A stretch of 64,000 nt of DNA, from the NCBI GenBank assembly GCA_026120035.1, contig JALRME010000001.1, positions 1,873,909-1,937,908 of the forward strand, read 5' to 3'. The notes beneath the pieces were generated by a model that was given only the letters and a program-made list of their open reading frames with translations, was not told the origin of the DNA and searched no databases. Numbering within the stretch: position 1 is the first letter of the stretch; every line of letters starts with the position of its first letter. Positions 25,186 to 36,428 of this stretch are shown here, piece after piece. The position numbers and the translations under genes were made by a program. The stretch comes from Coleophoma eucalyptorum (Eukaryota; Ascomycota; Leotiomycetes; Helotiales; Dermateaceae).

Positions 25186-26583
25186 TCAGCTTTCAACCTC
25201 ATCGTCCTTGCCCTGTCCAGACTGAGGCTTTCTCCTCGAATTGTAGAAAGCCATACTGCTTCTTGAACCTGCACCCATGACCCAATCAGGAATCGGCGGT
25301 GTAAGAGTTCGTTCGGCTCCTTGCTCTTCTAACTCCCTATCTTCTTGCTCCATTGCGCGGCGGATGCTATCTAGGCTATAGCTGTGTAGCAATGGATTTG
25401 TGGGGATACTTCCACTACGCAGCCGCAGCGACTTGATGCTAGGGTGTGAAGTAAGAACTTGTCCAGCAGTTGGAGCCGCCGTGATAATGGTTCCAGGTGT
25501 CGCAGCCGGTGGAGGTTCTGGCGAGTCTGTTCTGAAAAGGGGGTGAATATGTGCTTCCCTCAGACTAGGAGTTGGACTGATTGTTTCTCGTCCGGCGTAA
25601 TTTCTCGCCGGACTGTAACTTCGACTTCGTGGACGTGTCTTTCTGGGCGGCTCAAGGTCTAGTGGGAAGCCGGGAGACGGACTTCGACTTGTGCTTGGGC
25701 TGGCTGGGATCGTCTCAAGCGGGAATCTTGGCGGCGTTGGCGATGCTGATTCCATTACTGCTAGTCTCGATTGAGGATCCACCGCAGATGTATCCCAAGA
25801 ATCGAAACCATCGTCCACTGATACCACAGTATCGCGATACCCAGAATCATTCGAGGCTGGCCTCTGTGCCGGCTTCTGACTAGCGGACACCAGTCGTGTC
25901 TTTGAGGTAATAGGGCGGACAACGACTGAGAGAGAGGATCGGATAGATGTTAGAGTGGCAGATCTTGAGCGTGACTGGCGGCTAGATTCTGTCGAGCTAG
26001 GACCGTGGTCTTCAGCATTTCCACTTCCGGATCGACGTCTTTTTGACTCCTTCATTTCTGAGACGTCGGTCGACGATACCGGTGGAGCTTCTAGGCCCAC
26101 TTGAAGACTTCTTTTGAGGGCAACGACCAGGGAAATGATGAAGACGCCCTCTGATACAAAGGAGATAGCCCAGATGACGAAGCCTCCGTTGATGAGACCT
26201 TGAGTTGTAGAGTGAACTGTGATCGTAGGTAGATGTGCGGTCCTCGCCGCCAGCATGGCTAGAGAAATCACGGTGGTGATTGCTGATAGAGTTGAAAACA
26301 GGGCGCAAAGTCCAGTGAGAAGGTACGTGTACTGTGGTCCACGTCCTATGTCTTGAACATGCCCACCGTTTCGATAACGAAAATGCCTGCCCAGCAGCAG
26401 TATTAAAAGTAGGAAGGCAATCAGTACAGACACTGATGCAACGATAGGCGGAGCTTTTGCGCCGAGGGGTGTATTCGAGTGAGAGAAGGTAACAGCAAAG
26501 ACGAGGTTTATGCTCAGCATAATGGCGCTGCTCGCTACAGCGAGCGCGCCGAGCGCCAGAGGCAGCGCTTTTGGTAGACCCAT
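25186..26583 (-). CDS. Four-TM membrane protein of unknown function, 465 aa
   Basis: This is a single open exon. Four hydrophobic helices lie at about residues 7-30, 46-66, 84-112 and 131-157 (the last with FVIWAISFVSEGVFIISLVV). The layout resembles MARVEL/SUR7-like four-helix proteins, but I cannot assign a family. The C-terminal 300 residues are cytosolic-looking, rich in Ser, Arg and Pro, with many RSxS and SP motifs such as SRSPSPGFP and RPRSRSYSPARN. These are likely phosphorylation or 14-3-3 type sites. The start MGLPKALPLALGAL was chosen because the first helix begins at once after it. A role at the plasma membrane or endomembranes is a guess. Confidence 0.8.
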   Translation of the reverse strand: MGLPKALPLALGALAVASSAIMLSINLVFAVTFSHSNTPLGAKAPPIVASVSVLIAFLLLILLLGRHFRYRNGGHVQDIGRGPQYTYLLTGLCALFSTLSAITTVISLAMLAARTAHLPTITVHSTTQGLINGGFVIWAISFVSEGVFIISLVVALKRSLQVGLEAPPVSSTDVSEMKESKRRRSGSGNAEDHGPSSTESSRQSRSRSATLTSIRSSLSVVVRPITSKTRLVSASQKPAQRPASNDSGYRDTVVSVDDGFDSWDTSAVDPQSRLAVMESASPTPPRFPLETIPASPSTSRSPSPGFPLDLEPPRKTRPRSRSYSPARNYAGRETISPTPSLREAHIHPLFRTDSPEPPPAATPGTIITAAPTAGQVLTSHPSIKSLRLRSGSIPTNPLLHSYSLDSIRRAMEQEDRELEEQGAERTLTPPIPDWVMGAGSRSSMAFYNSRRKPQSGQGKDDEVES

Positions 26584-28331
26584 TGGATTGTCGAAGCTTT
26601 ACTGAAAGTTAAATGGATCGATTCCGTGGTGTAGGACAAAATTCGGCGTGGCGGCGAAAGTATAAGAGTCGTTTACTGACGTTAGGCAGCGGGTAGCGAC
26701 GTTTTGACAGACTCAAACGAATGACAGAGCAAATAGTGACGGCTCCTCGTCTTGATACAGAAGAAGACTCTGCAGTGGGTGATAAAAGTGGTTTTGGTAA
26801 AAGCACAATCCTGATAATTCAGGTCGCTTTGAAAGTTGCACAAGGGGCAGGTGGTAGTTGAAGTCTGCGCTCGATGCAAGTTAAAAGGTCGACAAACTCA
26901 TCCACCAAAGTGTGGTCGGTTATAGTGTAAGTTGGTATATGTGAGACACGGTCGCTTGGGTCGTTCGACATGGATAACGGACCACTACTGGACCGTCGGA
27001 GTAGTATGATGGACGTTGACGAAAATCTAGCGGCTGGAGCACGAGAAGCGAGAGGTCTCAAATTTGGTCGCAAGGTTGGCGTTGAGATGAAGTATCAAAG
27101 CACAACCTACTCCACCTACTATGCGCCGGCGAGCTTTGAAGTGGAACAATCAGAGACAGCGAAATGAGTCCAAGTCAAGTCCAGCACCGAATCCTTCCCA
27201 CAAGCAAGGCGAAGAGTCCTGTCTGGATCAAAAGTGATCAAAGAATGATACCAACAGGGCAAAAGGAATGATGGTGGTAGAGAAGGACGAGAATAGACGC
27301 GATGAGGGGAATTCGAAGATAGATATGAGCTTGTTGTTTCCCGCAGTCGACGCGGATCCTTGTAATAAGCCGAGGCGGAAGAGCGCGCTCGAAAGAAGCG
27401 ATGGGTATGCAGTATGGTTGGAAGGTGTATTGGACAATAGAGGAAATTGGGCGTGTAGCGCAAGACCAATGGTAACCGCAGGAATGCCTTGGGCAAGTAA
27501 GAGTCTGACGGGCGAGCGAGGTAAGTGCCGTCTGATGATATCTCTCTTCCTCGACCGGAAGATGATAAGGTAAGGCAAGGCAAGGTATGCTGCTTAGCCA
27601 CCAAAATATCGCGTGCAGGTTAGATGCAGATACGATAGGCGATGGTCCAGTCCGGGTTGCAGCAGCAGTCAGGATCTGCAAGAGAAGACAGGTCAAGAAT
27701 GGAAACTGGGTGCAGAAAGTATAATTGACAGGCTCGCGTACTCTTCGTGGGGCGGGCTGCAGCAAACGACGAGGAAGAAAGAAAACAGGAACGAGGGAGT
27801 CTGGGAGGGAACAGAGGGATATTCATAGTGCCGTTGCTACTCAGCAGGATAATAATAACATAACAAAGCCAGTTCTCGACTTGAAGCTAGAGCTCCCGCT
27901 AGAAAACAAGCACCATGAGCTTTTTGTTGTGATGTGTGCGATGGTTTGTTTTGAAGTCCGTGGGGTCCCAGGATGGTGCGGTGCGCAAGGACAGGACAGA
28001 TCCATGCTGCGAAGGTGAACTTGACTTGATTCTTATTCCCCGGCCCAATCAGCGCCGTCCTTTCTACTCGATCCTCGTCCAGGTCAGGTCAGCCCTGAGA
28101 GGGACCGTGGTTCTTCGTAAATTTCGTACACAGTAGTACCTGAGCTACAGTATGGATGCAGTAGATGACCCCGGAGCTTCGTGCTCATTGCAAGTGGATA
28201 TTATTATCGGTCTTCTTGTTGGGCCTTGCTTGGCTTGCCTGGGTGGTGTTCATCCGGGCGATTAACTTTTCCTACTTTTTTCTTGAAGCTCTGGTCTCCG
28301 TCATCATCATGCTTTCCAGCTTGCCACTGAG

Positions 28332-28366
28332 CACACTGGGCACACTGGGCACGCTGGGCACTCTGA
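28332..28366 (+). repeat. Short tandem repeat, CACACTGGG unit
   Basis: Nearly four copies of a 9-bp unit CACACTGGG occur with single-base changes (CACGCTGGG, then CACTCTG). The same unit family recurs at 45170-45193, and one copy lies at 11311-11319. Confidence 0.75.
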
Positions 28367-30247
28367 CCTCTGTTCCGTTCCCGCTGGTCTGCTAATCAAC
28401 AGCTTTCTGGATTGCCGAGATTGGGCAAAGTCACATCCAGTCAGGCCCGGCCAGGTCCAGAGTCCCAGCGTTTTCCCAGTCTTCTCCATCCTCACATGCA
28501 TGCGTCCGAGAGTCTCTCTTCCTCTGCTCTTCCCAACTCTAGTCTATCGCATGTGGCAGGCTACCAGCTGCAAGAGAAGCTGAAGGCTCAAGTTTGGTAA
28601 GGCCGCTCTCTAAACTGCTCTAAGCGAGACGAGGCCAGCTCCCACGATTCTCGATGGTACCTGCATCCTCCACTTCCGCTGCCTTGCTGCTCCACTCCAG
28701 CAGACCGAGACTTGATGAAACGGAACCCTCGCACTTATGGACGTGCAACGTCGTTTCCGCTGACTGCGTTTGCACAAGTCATGCAAAGAACTCCTCAAAA
28801 GCTACTGAAACGTCTAGAACCCAAGGGACGGCGGCGGTTGTGGCCTTGGGTAGCTCTCACATCTTTTGCTTGCTGGTGCTTTGGGCTTTGAGCTTTTGGT
28901 CTGGACCTGGTGCTCGCGGTACTTTCGGTCTTTCAGATGCCTCGTGTGACGAATCCCGTTGCCGTCAAATCAAGAGTGGTGGGGACCGCAGTCCGCAGTC
29001 AGCATCACATCACATCGCATCACAAAAAGCCGGGGTTCACTCTTTTCATCTCGTCTTTGTCGCAACAGGGAAGAATCTTGCTTGTCAAATGTCTATCAAG
29101 CAGATGCAGCTCCCCATCTACAGTGGAGTAGTCAAGCGAACCAAAAAAGAAACCAAACCAGATGATGCCGAGGGAAAACCCAACTTTAAACCAAATTATT
29201 GGATACGCAAGGGAGGAAAGTGAAGAGGACGATCACAAAGCCGAGACTCTGCTTTCGACCGGTCATGAATGAAGAATTGGAGCTTCGGAGCGGTGCTTTT
29301 TGATTAAAGCTGCCCCATTTCCCACCTACAGGCACAATGAACCCCGAGAACTGCCTTGGTTATCCTAGATAATAACGCCCGCAGGTTATGAGCTGGCAGC
29401 CGGATGAATAATTAACGTGTACCCATTCATGAGCGAAGCTTTTCTGGGAGATTAAAACACTGGAGAAGATTCGATAATTCTCGCATAGTAAGCAGGATGC
29501 TTTCCTCTTGGATGACGTCGAAAACTCTTTTGTCTGGACTGCATTCGCTTCCTTCGCTGTCGACAAATCTCGTTTCTCTCTTGGAAGCCGTCTTGGACCT
29601 TACCCACCCCACTCGTGAAATCTACTCGCGTGCGTTCCCACTCTCGGCCTGACCATACCGGAGTGTCGAGGGCCTCCAGGAAGAGGGAAGACGAGAGGCA
29701 CAAGGCAGCAAAGTAAAGCACGTCACCTGGAAAAGTCTGCTATTCGACATGAATCGTGAATCACGCATTGCACAGCTCAGCCCCAGAGGCGTTCGAGGAC
29801 GAAGGTACATCATTTCATCCGATCAGCTGGTTAGACGGAGCCGGCAGATGAGATGAAGCCGCTGGCCCGCGCACTTGGAGTTCCCGGGCCTTCGACGTTG
29901 ATTATATTTTCCTGAAATGTTTTGAAACAAGCTATGCCAGTCCCAAAAGAGGATCGGCGTTGGATCAGAATAGTGATATGAGAAGGGTGAGCTAGGTTAG
30001 TCAGCGCACGAACCTCCATCATCCCAATGAAGTAAAAAACGTCTGAAACCCAAGATTCGAAACGTTAAGCTGCTCTTTGGCGTTGTTTGCTCTGCTCGTG
30101 CTGCTCCGTTCTTTCCTCTATTGCGTTGCTCGTGCCTCTCGTGCCTTTCGTCCCGACCCGCTTCCTTCCTTTCTGTCTTGTCTTTGTCTTGATACGGAGG
30201 CACATACCCCTCTACATCCCAAAATCGATCCGTCGCACAGGACTTGC

Positions 30248-30292
30248 GGGAGGGAAGAAGGACGGAAGGGAGGGAGGAAGGGAGGGAGAGGG
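30248..30292 (+). repeat. G-rich purine tract, possible G-quadruplex
   Basis: The plus strand carries several GGG runs spaced by 1-10 purines (gggaggg, agggaggg, agggaggg). At least four G3 runs fall within 45 bp, enough to form a G-quadruplex in principle. Confidence 0.6.
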
Positions 30293-30334
30293 AAGTATGT
30301 CTCTTGGATGTTGCATTGATTGGTATCTGGCTTT

Positions 30335-30703
30335 CTAGATCCTGCATGCAGCGTGAGTTTTTCGAATGGCAGGCCCTCCCGATATGCCTTCAAGGCAAGT
30401 TGTAATGAGCGCTGGGCCCGAATCCACTGGAGACAATAGTTGAGCTTTTACATGCTCGGTCCCCTCCCCAGAGTATGTGTTCGAAATTTCAGTTTGCGCT
30501 TTGCACCAAGAAGTCAAATCTGTTGAAAACTCAAGAGACCTTACAACCTCAAGCGAATCAGAAGTGTTTTGGTTCACGTGGAAGCTTATTCCATTGGGAA
30601 TTTTGGGGTGCATAAACCACTCTTGGTATTCTCCGCCGTGCATAGCTTCCTTAGGTATGGGTGGCCAGTCAAAAAGGCCGCCGCAAAGCATCGTCAAGAT
30701 CAT
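30335..30703 (-). CDS. Doubtful small ORF, 122 codons
   Basis: An uninterrupted frame of 122 codons starts ATGATCTTGACG in a long gene-poor stretch. The product has mixed composition (WPPIPKEAMHGGEYQEWFMH) without signal peptide or domain that I recognise. It could be the exon of a species-specific gene or chance. It is listed only because it is the least repetitive long frame of the block. Confidence 0.15.
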   Translation of the reverse strand: MILTMLCGGLFDWPPIPKEAMHGGEYQEWFMHPKIPNGISFHVNQNTSDSLEVVRSLEFSTDLTSWCKAQTEISNTYSGEGTEHVKAQLLSPVDSGPALITTCLEGISGGPAIRKTHAACRI

Positions 30704-30788
30704 GAGTTAGGCAGCTAAGCGGTTAAGAAGATGTGATCGCAGAGTTGCGCAAATTCACAGACTTTCCCCCATCGAGCTGCCGTTAACC

Positions 30789-31231
30789 ATGGAGATCGAG
30801 TTCAGAGTTGCTCACTTCCTCATCTTGTTTGCATTCGCTGTGACCAGTGAGAGCCTTTTCCAGAATGAGGTGGAGGCAAGGGAGGTGAATGCTACTTGAC
30901 GTATCTGCCTCTCTCAATTGAATATCAGGTACTGTTCTACCACGTTTCTTTTTCCCCGTACCTTACCTTACAGTACCTGACCTTGCAGATAAGCGCAAGA
31001 CGAAATTCTGACCCGTCATGGCTTAGTCAATGTGGTAGAGCATACAATGTATACCATCTAGATTCTGATCAATTATTCCGCATTCCATTACAGTTCTGGA
31101 ACACTCAGGTCACCACCTTGCGAGTCATTCCGGCTCTGTCTTCCCAGAGTTCCCCGTTGAGACTCGATCTCCGGAAGCACGTCTCATACCTATCCGTGAT
31201 ATGTCAAATGATACCCTGGCGCTCTCAATGA
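30789..31231 (+). CDS. Candidate small secreted protein, 132 aa (weak)
   Basis: An ATG in excellent context (TTAACCATGG) opens a peptide MEIEFRVAHFLILFAFAVTS that looks like a secretion signal. After 32 codons a possible 44-bp intron (GTGAAT...ATATCAG, 30885-30928) joins in phase 0 to a 100-codon open frame ending at 31231. Without splicing the peptide stops after 36 residues. The mature part has only two Cys and no family I know. Short species-specific secreted proteins are common in plant-associated fungi, but the donor is weak and the intron unusually short, so this may not be a gene. Confidence 0.22.
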
Positions 31232-32223
31232 TTTAAGTCGATGGCAGCGGGTGGCAAGGCTGCACGTCGCTCCTCATGCGCACCCCAAAACCCTTGCGCA
31301 CCAATCGCGAGTTGCGCCACATAGGATTACACTCGGTATCAGGCCTTCCTCTCAACCTTGACCTTAAAAATATGCAACCGGAGCTATTTCCATCTGTCTC
31401 GGGATAACATGTCTTATATTCGGGTCAGCGTGCTGGTCAAAGTGGGGTCTTGGGGTGGTTCAATACTCTCGCGCAGATATTACCTGCAGATGTAAGAGCG
31501 ATCATCTGCAGGCAGCCTGTAAGTGAGATTCCTTTTTGCTATTACGGCAACTGGTCGCTTAGTGTTCTCATTCGATAACCGCATCGGATGACAATTGTCG
31601 AATGTTGGGAGGTTGGGCTCTTACATAGTGAGGGAGAACGGAGAACGGAGCAAGCATTTAGAATTAGAGACACTTTGTGTCACCTCAACAGAAGAAGAAG
31701 AAGAAGAAGAAGAAGCACAAGCTGGAACTTAAGAGTATGGGTGTGCCGATTTGAGACTTCGGAGATAGGTATGTGATGCGAGTTTGGTATGGGATTGGGC
31801 GAGCACCACGGCATGCATACGTCTGGATTTCTCTGCAGAGGACGTCTCATATTTTTTCCATCCAATAACAAAATCCAGAAGGATTCTCTCGCATCTGCAA
31901 AGCCCAGTTGAGTCTCTTGTATAGGCCCCCACAGGATTATATCATTCAGCCAGCAACCCCGAGTAGCGCTGGACATGCGCTCAGAGGCCATAATCTTCTC
32001 ATAAGAGCGCTAGAGCCTCGAGTAAGAATCCTATTTGACAAGCTTCATCAACGAAGATCTGCGGCCAAGCTGCGAGTACCAGATCTGACGGCATCCGTAG
32101 TGGCCGCATAGCTTGTTGTTCCTAAGACCTTCGCATGGCATGAGAAAAAGTAAGTACCTGTATGTAAGAGGGCCTCCACGTGCGAAAAATGATCTCCGGC
32201 CATCATTCCCTCCCGACACCATT

Positions 32224-32239
32224 ACCTAGGTACCTAGGT
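32224..32239. repeat. Perfect palindrome ACCTAGGTACCTAGGT
   Basis: The 16-bp sequence equals its own reverse complement and consists of two tandem CCTAGGTA-type units. Related TACCTAGG words are common in promoters of filamentous ascomycetes; no function is shown here. Confidence 0.7.
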
Positions 32240-33619
32240 ATCTTGGATATTATGTGGAGCGGAGAACACATAAGGTACCTTAAGTAGTGAGGGGAGCGGA
32301 AGCAAGAAATTAGCCGAGCAAAAAGGCTCAGGCCGAAGACAAAAGGCCTGGTTTATAGGTAGAACTCAGCCTCACAATCTCAACCAGATGCGACAAGTCA
32401 AAACGAGGCCAAACCGGATAGATCCCAGCTTCCTATTCTGAGCGAGTCAAAGGAAAAAAGATCAGATGAATGAATTATAAGGAAAGGAAAGGGTAGAAGG
32501 CAACTGTCGGGTTCTTTATTTCCATGCCGAACAATCCCATTGATTCATGCTTTCTAGCCGCGCCCCACCAAAAGCCGTCCGTCGCCGCCATCGCGTTTAC
32601 CGTCAGGGCCCGACTCCGGGTCAAGTCTTCGACAACGTCGCTCAGTGACATTTTGAGGTGTCGTTTCAATTGCACCGATATTGAAGGTCCAGCAGTTATC
32701 TTTGGTTGTGCATGATAAAACGTGGTTTTCAGCCAAGGAGAACAACAATGTGGTCTTTTTGATTGGTGATTTGGCTACTCTCCCCGAGTCAGATCTGGCG
32801 CTGTTGACGGGAAGGAATGGAATGGAATGAACGAAAACGTGCGCATCATATACCGTAGAGTGGTAGTCGAATGACAAGAAATCCAAAGAGATCTTCAGAC
32901 AAGACCACTCTTGCCTGTCATCCGATGATTAACCTCCGATCTCGTTCCCGATCTCTGCCAGGACGAGGAAGATCGTGTTGAGATAGCTAAGATAATGCAA
33001 AGAACAGAGGCCCCCGGACCGCCATCATACAGTATGCGCCGTCGATCTGGACGTTTTTTGGGTTCACTTGGACCTTGGAACTTCTTCTATTGTGGATGAA
33101 ATGATTTAATGACTTGCTGGCCGGCAGGATTCCTGAAAGCTCGTGCCAGTGGCGGCCGAGAAGCGTTGATCTCTTAGTGTGCAGTATGCGCGTCCTTCAG
33201 CTTTGAACCTCAAGCATAGACAGCCCATTCTCAAAGGACGAAGGAAACATTCCAAGAAGCCTACCAAGTATCCACTGAACTCTGGACAGGATTATTGAGG
33301 CTCCAATCCTTACAGAGAAGCGCAGAAACAGAAACAACCTCTCTAGGTAGCAAGTACACTGCCCCGTTTCCAACTCTTCAAGACGATCTTGGCGGTGTGA
33401 AAAGGGAGTGACACGCCCATCCATTCCCAAATCCCCACCGCATCAATTCCTCATCCGGCCTTATTAGTCCACAGCTTGGCATTATTTCAAAATGTGTCAC
33501 TGCGAGTTCCACCTTCACGCCGACAGACAGGCAGGAGAAAGCGTAAATTGAGGATACTCCGTCGGTACTTCTTCTCTTGGCTATTCACCAGCGTGGGATT
33601 TGGCACCCGGTTCTTAGGA

Positions 33620-33625
33620 TATATA
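33620..33625 (+). promoter_or_regulatory. Probable TATA box
   Basis: TATATA lies about 82 bp before the ATG at 33707, followed by a pyrimidine-rich tract (ctgctcttccctctc), a usual core promoter layout for well-expressed fungal genes. Confidence 0.45.
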
Positions 33626-33706
33626 GATCTGCTCTTCCCTCTCTAAGTCCGATCTTGAAACCATTTTTTAGAGTAATCCTGAATAAGTCATCTATATTTT
33701 TTAGTT

Positions 33707-34916
33707 ATGTCCTCCACACTCTTTAAACAGGTCTTATCTTTGGGCCTCCTGTCTGCAGTCTCCGCACTGCCAGACAATGTCTTTGTAAGTACGCCCGTTT
33801 TGCGTGGTAAATATTGTCTAAGGCTAAACGAACGAACAGCGCTTCACTCCAGAGAACATTGCCGATATCAGCAGCCTGAACACCTTCACGAGCGCTAATG
33901 CGACAAATGCTCAATTCCAGGTCTATGACGATGCCTTCCTGACCATTCTTGGAAATGCACCTACTATGTCCCTCATCGTCAACTCTACCAATGCCACCTT
34001 CACCCAATTCCACGAGGCTGCCGCTCTGGTTTCAACCAACCCACCTGTCTTGTTTGTCACCTCGAATCAGTACAACTTTACTGGTATCAATTCGCCAGAT
34101 ACCAACAACAAGGCTGTTGTAATCTCCCGTGTCTCTCAGGATAACGCAACTGGACAATGGACCTCCGAAGTTATTACCACCACTGGAACAACCGTCCACC
34201 TCGCTAACGGTGCAACGGTTGGCAATGATGGAAATCTCATCTACTGCGCTCAGGGAGATCTAAAGAATGGAGGCGCCTTGCTTAGCATCTCGCCAACTGC
34301 ACCATTCAAAACCACCAATCTTCTCAACAGTTACTTGGGCACGCCATTCAACTCTCCCAATGATGTGGTTCAGACTAAGGATGGAGCTGTGTGGTTTACC
34401 GATCCTCAATTCGGTTTTATCCAGAACATCAGGACCGCTCCTGAGCTTCCTGCTCAGGTCTACCGTTGGATGCCAGGCACGACTGACATCCGTGTTGCTG
34501 TCGACAATGTCGCTGCTCCTAATGGAATCGCCTTCTCGCCAGATGAGAAGATTGCGTATGTCACAGATACGGCCAAGAACACAACCTTCCCAACAGCCTC
34601 AAAGACCATTTATGCTTATGATGTCACCAACTCTACAACCAGCCCAATCCTGTCAAACAAGCGCACCTTTGCTATGCCAAGCAACGGTATTCCCGATGGA
34701 ATTAAGGTCGATGCTGCTGGAAACGTGTACTCTGGTTGTGGAGATGGTATCAACGTCTGGAACGCACAGGGAAAGCTGCTCGGAAAGATGATTGTGTCTG
34801 GAGGCTCTTCCAACTTTGCATTGGGTGCAAACGGCCAAGTCTTCATCCTGAACGAGGATAAGTTGTGGTTGGCTACCCTTGGTGGTTTGACCACCACCAA
34901 TAGCACAACTGCATAA
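33707..34916 (+). CDS. Secreted SMP-30/gluconolactonase-like protein, 384 aa
   Basis: Two exons: 33707-33784 and 33840-34916, with a 55-bp intron (GTAAGT...ACAG), phase 0. Exon 1 encodes a signal peptide (FKQVLSLGLLSAVSALP). The mature protein is a six-bladed beta-propeller of the SMP-30/gluconolactonase/LRE-like type: HLANGATVGNDGNLIYCAQG, then FNSPNDVVQTKDGAVWFTDP, PNGIAFSPDEKIAYVTDT, PDGIKVDAAGNVYSGCGDG. The N in SPNDVV, the N in PNGIAF and the D in PDGIKVD are the expected divalent-metal ligands. Family members hydrolyse lactones such as gluconolactone or pantolactone; the substrate is unknown. Many N-x-T/S sites suggest glycosylation outside the cell. Confidence 0.9.
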
Positions 34917-35340
34917 GCTCTGGTATTGCAAGAAGCGTGATATGTTAAAGAGTTGCCGTTGATGATTGATCCGTATTTGTATAGACTATGAATAATGACA
35001 GTATATAGAATGAGCCGTATCCAACAACTACGCAGGGGATATTAGACCGCTCAAAAAACTTCGCTTCGAGTAGATAGAAATTAGACCAGATCTTCCAAAT
35101 GTGGCAGAAGATCCAAAATAATAATCTTGCTCGTGGTTGGGTTATTTTTTTTTTTTTTTTGGTGATATCGTAGCAAATTTAGAGCTTCGTTGATCCGTTG
35201 GCATATAGCAAGGTTGTGCTGCTCACTTCTTCCAGTGAGAGCCCGAAATGTCTATGTTTCAAGCCTTTACTGGTGGGCCTTTGCAAGCCTAGACTCATAA
35301 TCGTAGGTAGTTGAAGTCAGAGAATTTGCCTACCCTACGA
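34917..35340. other. Convergent 3' region with T-run
   Basis: This spacer holds the 3' ends of the lactonohydrolase-like and FAF1 genes. A T-run of about 18 bases lies at about 35142-35160. No gene is visible. Confidence 0.5.
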
Positions 35341-36276
35341 TTAATAGCTCTTGCCTCTTCCCCTGCCACCTCTCTTGCCTCCTCGACCGCCCCTTCCCGC
35401 TGAGCTTTTCTTGGGTCCTTCAATATCAAAGATATCCTTCTTGCTCAATTTCAGTGTTCCTCCAGTGAACTTGCCCACCCCTGGAGCGCCTACACCTCTA
35501 TCTCGTTTGCCGTCGCGCTTTTTATCGCTTTTAGCCTTTTCCAGAATAATTCCGTTCTCCTTCGCCTCTCGCCTCCTTATCGCCTCTCGATCAGTTTGCT
35601 TGGCTATAATTCCTTTGCGGTGATGCATCGGCATCTTCTCCTGTTTCAATATCGATGTCTTCGAGCCCAAAGCTTGTATCCGCATGTCTGTAGCTTTGTG
35701 TCGGTTTTTGCCACTAACGGTGGTGTTCGAAGAGGACTCAAGTAGATGTGATTCTGCCAGCAATCTCTGCAATGCTAGATCTTTCTTGAGATTTGCAGCT
35801 TCGGAATCGTCGTCGTCTGCTATGGCGGTACCTGCTTTATCGCGCAATAATGAGACTTCTGGAGCGCTCTTTGGGACCTTAGAGCTCTGCATATAATTAG
35901 CAGACCGAAAGCACAATTATGCGATTGTGTATATTACCATAAAAGCCTTCAGCTCTTCCTTGGACATTGCGGCCATTCGCGATTGTGCATCTGTGTGTTC
36001 CACGACCTGGACTCCGTTTTCCTCCTCTTCGGACAAGCCATCCCATTCCGGTTCATCTTCTTCTGATTCCTCTTCTGGTGCTTGTTCGACCTGCTTGGTA
36101 GCTTTTTTCACCTCAGGTAGTGGCGCGAATTGCGCCTCGAAATGTCTTCGGAAAATTGCCTGAGCGTCCTCCAGAGCAGATTCAAGCTCTTCGCTGGTTT
36201 CTCTCTTGGATTTCCTAGGCTTCTCGGTCGCCTCCCCTGTTGCTTGCCGCTTCCTCTTGCCTAGATTTGCTGCCAT
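35341..36276 (-). CDS. FAF1: Faf1-like 40S ribosome-assembly protein, 294 aa
   Basis: Two exons: 35938-36276 and 35341-35886, with a 51-bp intron (GTAATA...GCAG), phase 0. The N-terminus is basic (MAANLGKRKRQ) then acidic (EEESEEDEPEWDGLSEEEE). The conserved C-terminal region (DUF4602 type) has KKDLALQRLLAESHLLESS, then the basic helix AKQTDREAIRRREAKENGII, LEKAKSDKKRDGKRDRGVGA and the motif GKFTGGTLKLSKKDI, ending in an RGGRGGKRGGRGRG tail. Yeast Faf1 is nucleolar and works with Krr1 in early 18S rRNA processing. The gene lies head-to-head with HIS6, 152 bp between start codons. Confidence 0.87.
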
Positions 36277-36428
36277 GGTGATTTGTGAATTTCTGGTTTG
36301 TTTGGTGGTGAGCGAGAAGCCGTGCTTGCAATAATTTCTGGTGACGCCAGAAAAAAAAGCGCGGGGCAATCCCGCACCCGCATTAGGGACCTTCCCTTGA
36401 AGACATCACCTCTACACCACAAAACATC
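36277..36428. promoter_or_regulatory. Bidirectional FAF1/HIS6 promoter
   Basis: Only 152 bp separate the two divergent start codons, so core promoter and leaders of both genes must share this DNA. No TATA box or TGACTC (Gcn4/CpcA) site is seen. A small hairpin GCGGG-GCAAT-CCCGC lies at 36361-36375. Confidence 0.7.

Larger units (their letters stand above)
26584..30788. other. Gene-poor block, part 1
   Basis: It begins with the promoter of the 465-aa membrane protein. Open frames up to 189 codons occur (for example 28654-29223 on plus and 30335-30703 on minus), but none shows domain likeness, and several overlap on opposite strands. Landmarks are a 9-bp tandem repeat (28332-28366) and a G-rich purine tract (30248-30292). 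Confidence 0.5.
31232..33706. other. Gene-poor block, part 2
   Basis: No gene is supported. It contains a (GAA)n run at about 31692-31714 and a perfect 16-bp palindrome at 32224-32239. The final stretch is the promoter of the lactonohydrolase-like gene at 33707. Confidence 0.5.

Noticed and set aside
26819..27073. 84-codon minus frame with a mitochondrial-looking start
   Set aside because: It begins with TTG, has no upstream ATG before a stop, and lies in the promoter of the membrane protein gene.
28654..29223. 189-codon ORF on the plus strand
   Set aside because: Composition is like non-coding DNA (Ser/Ala/His-rich, no hydrophobic pattern), no domain, and overlapping frames exist on both strands.
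31680..31991. Minus-strand ORF ending in poly-Leu
   Set aside because: The Leu run is just the (GAA)n microsatellite read backwards.
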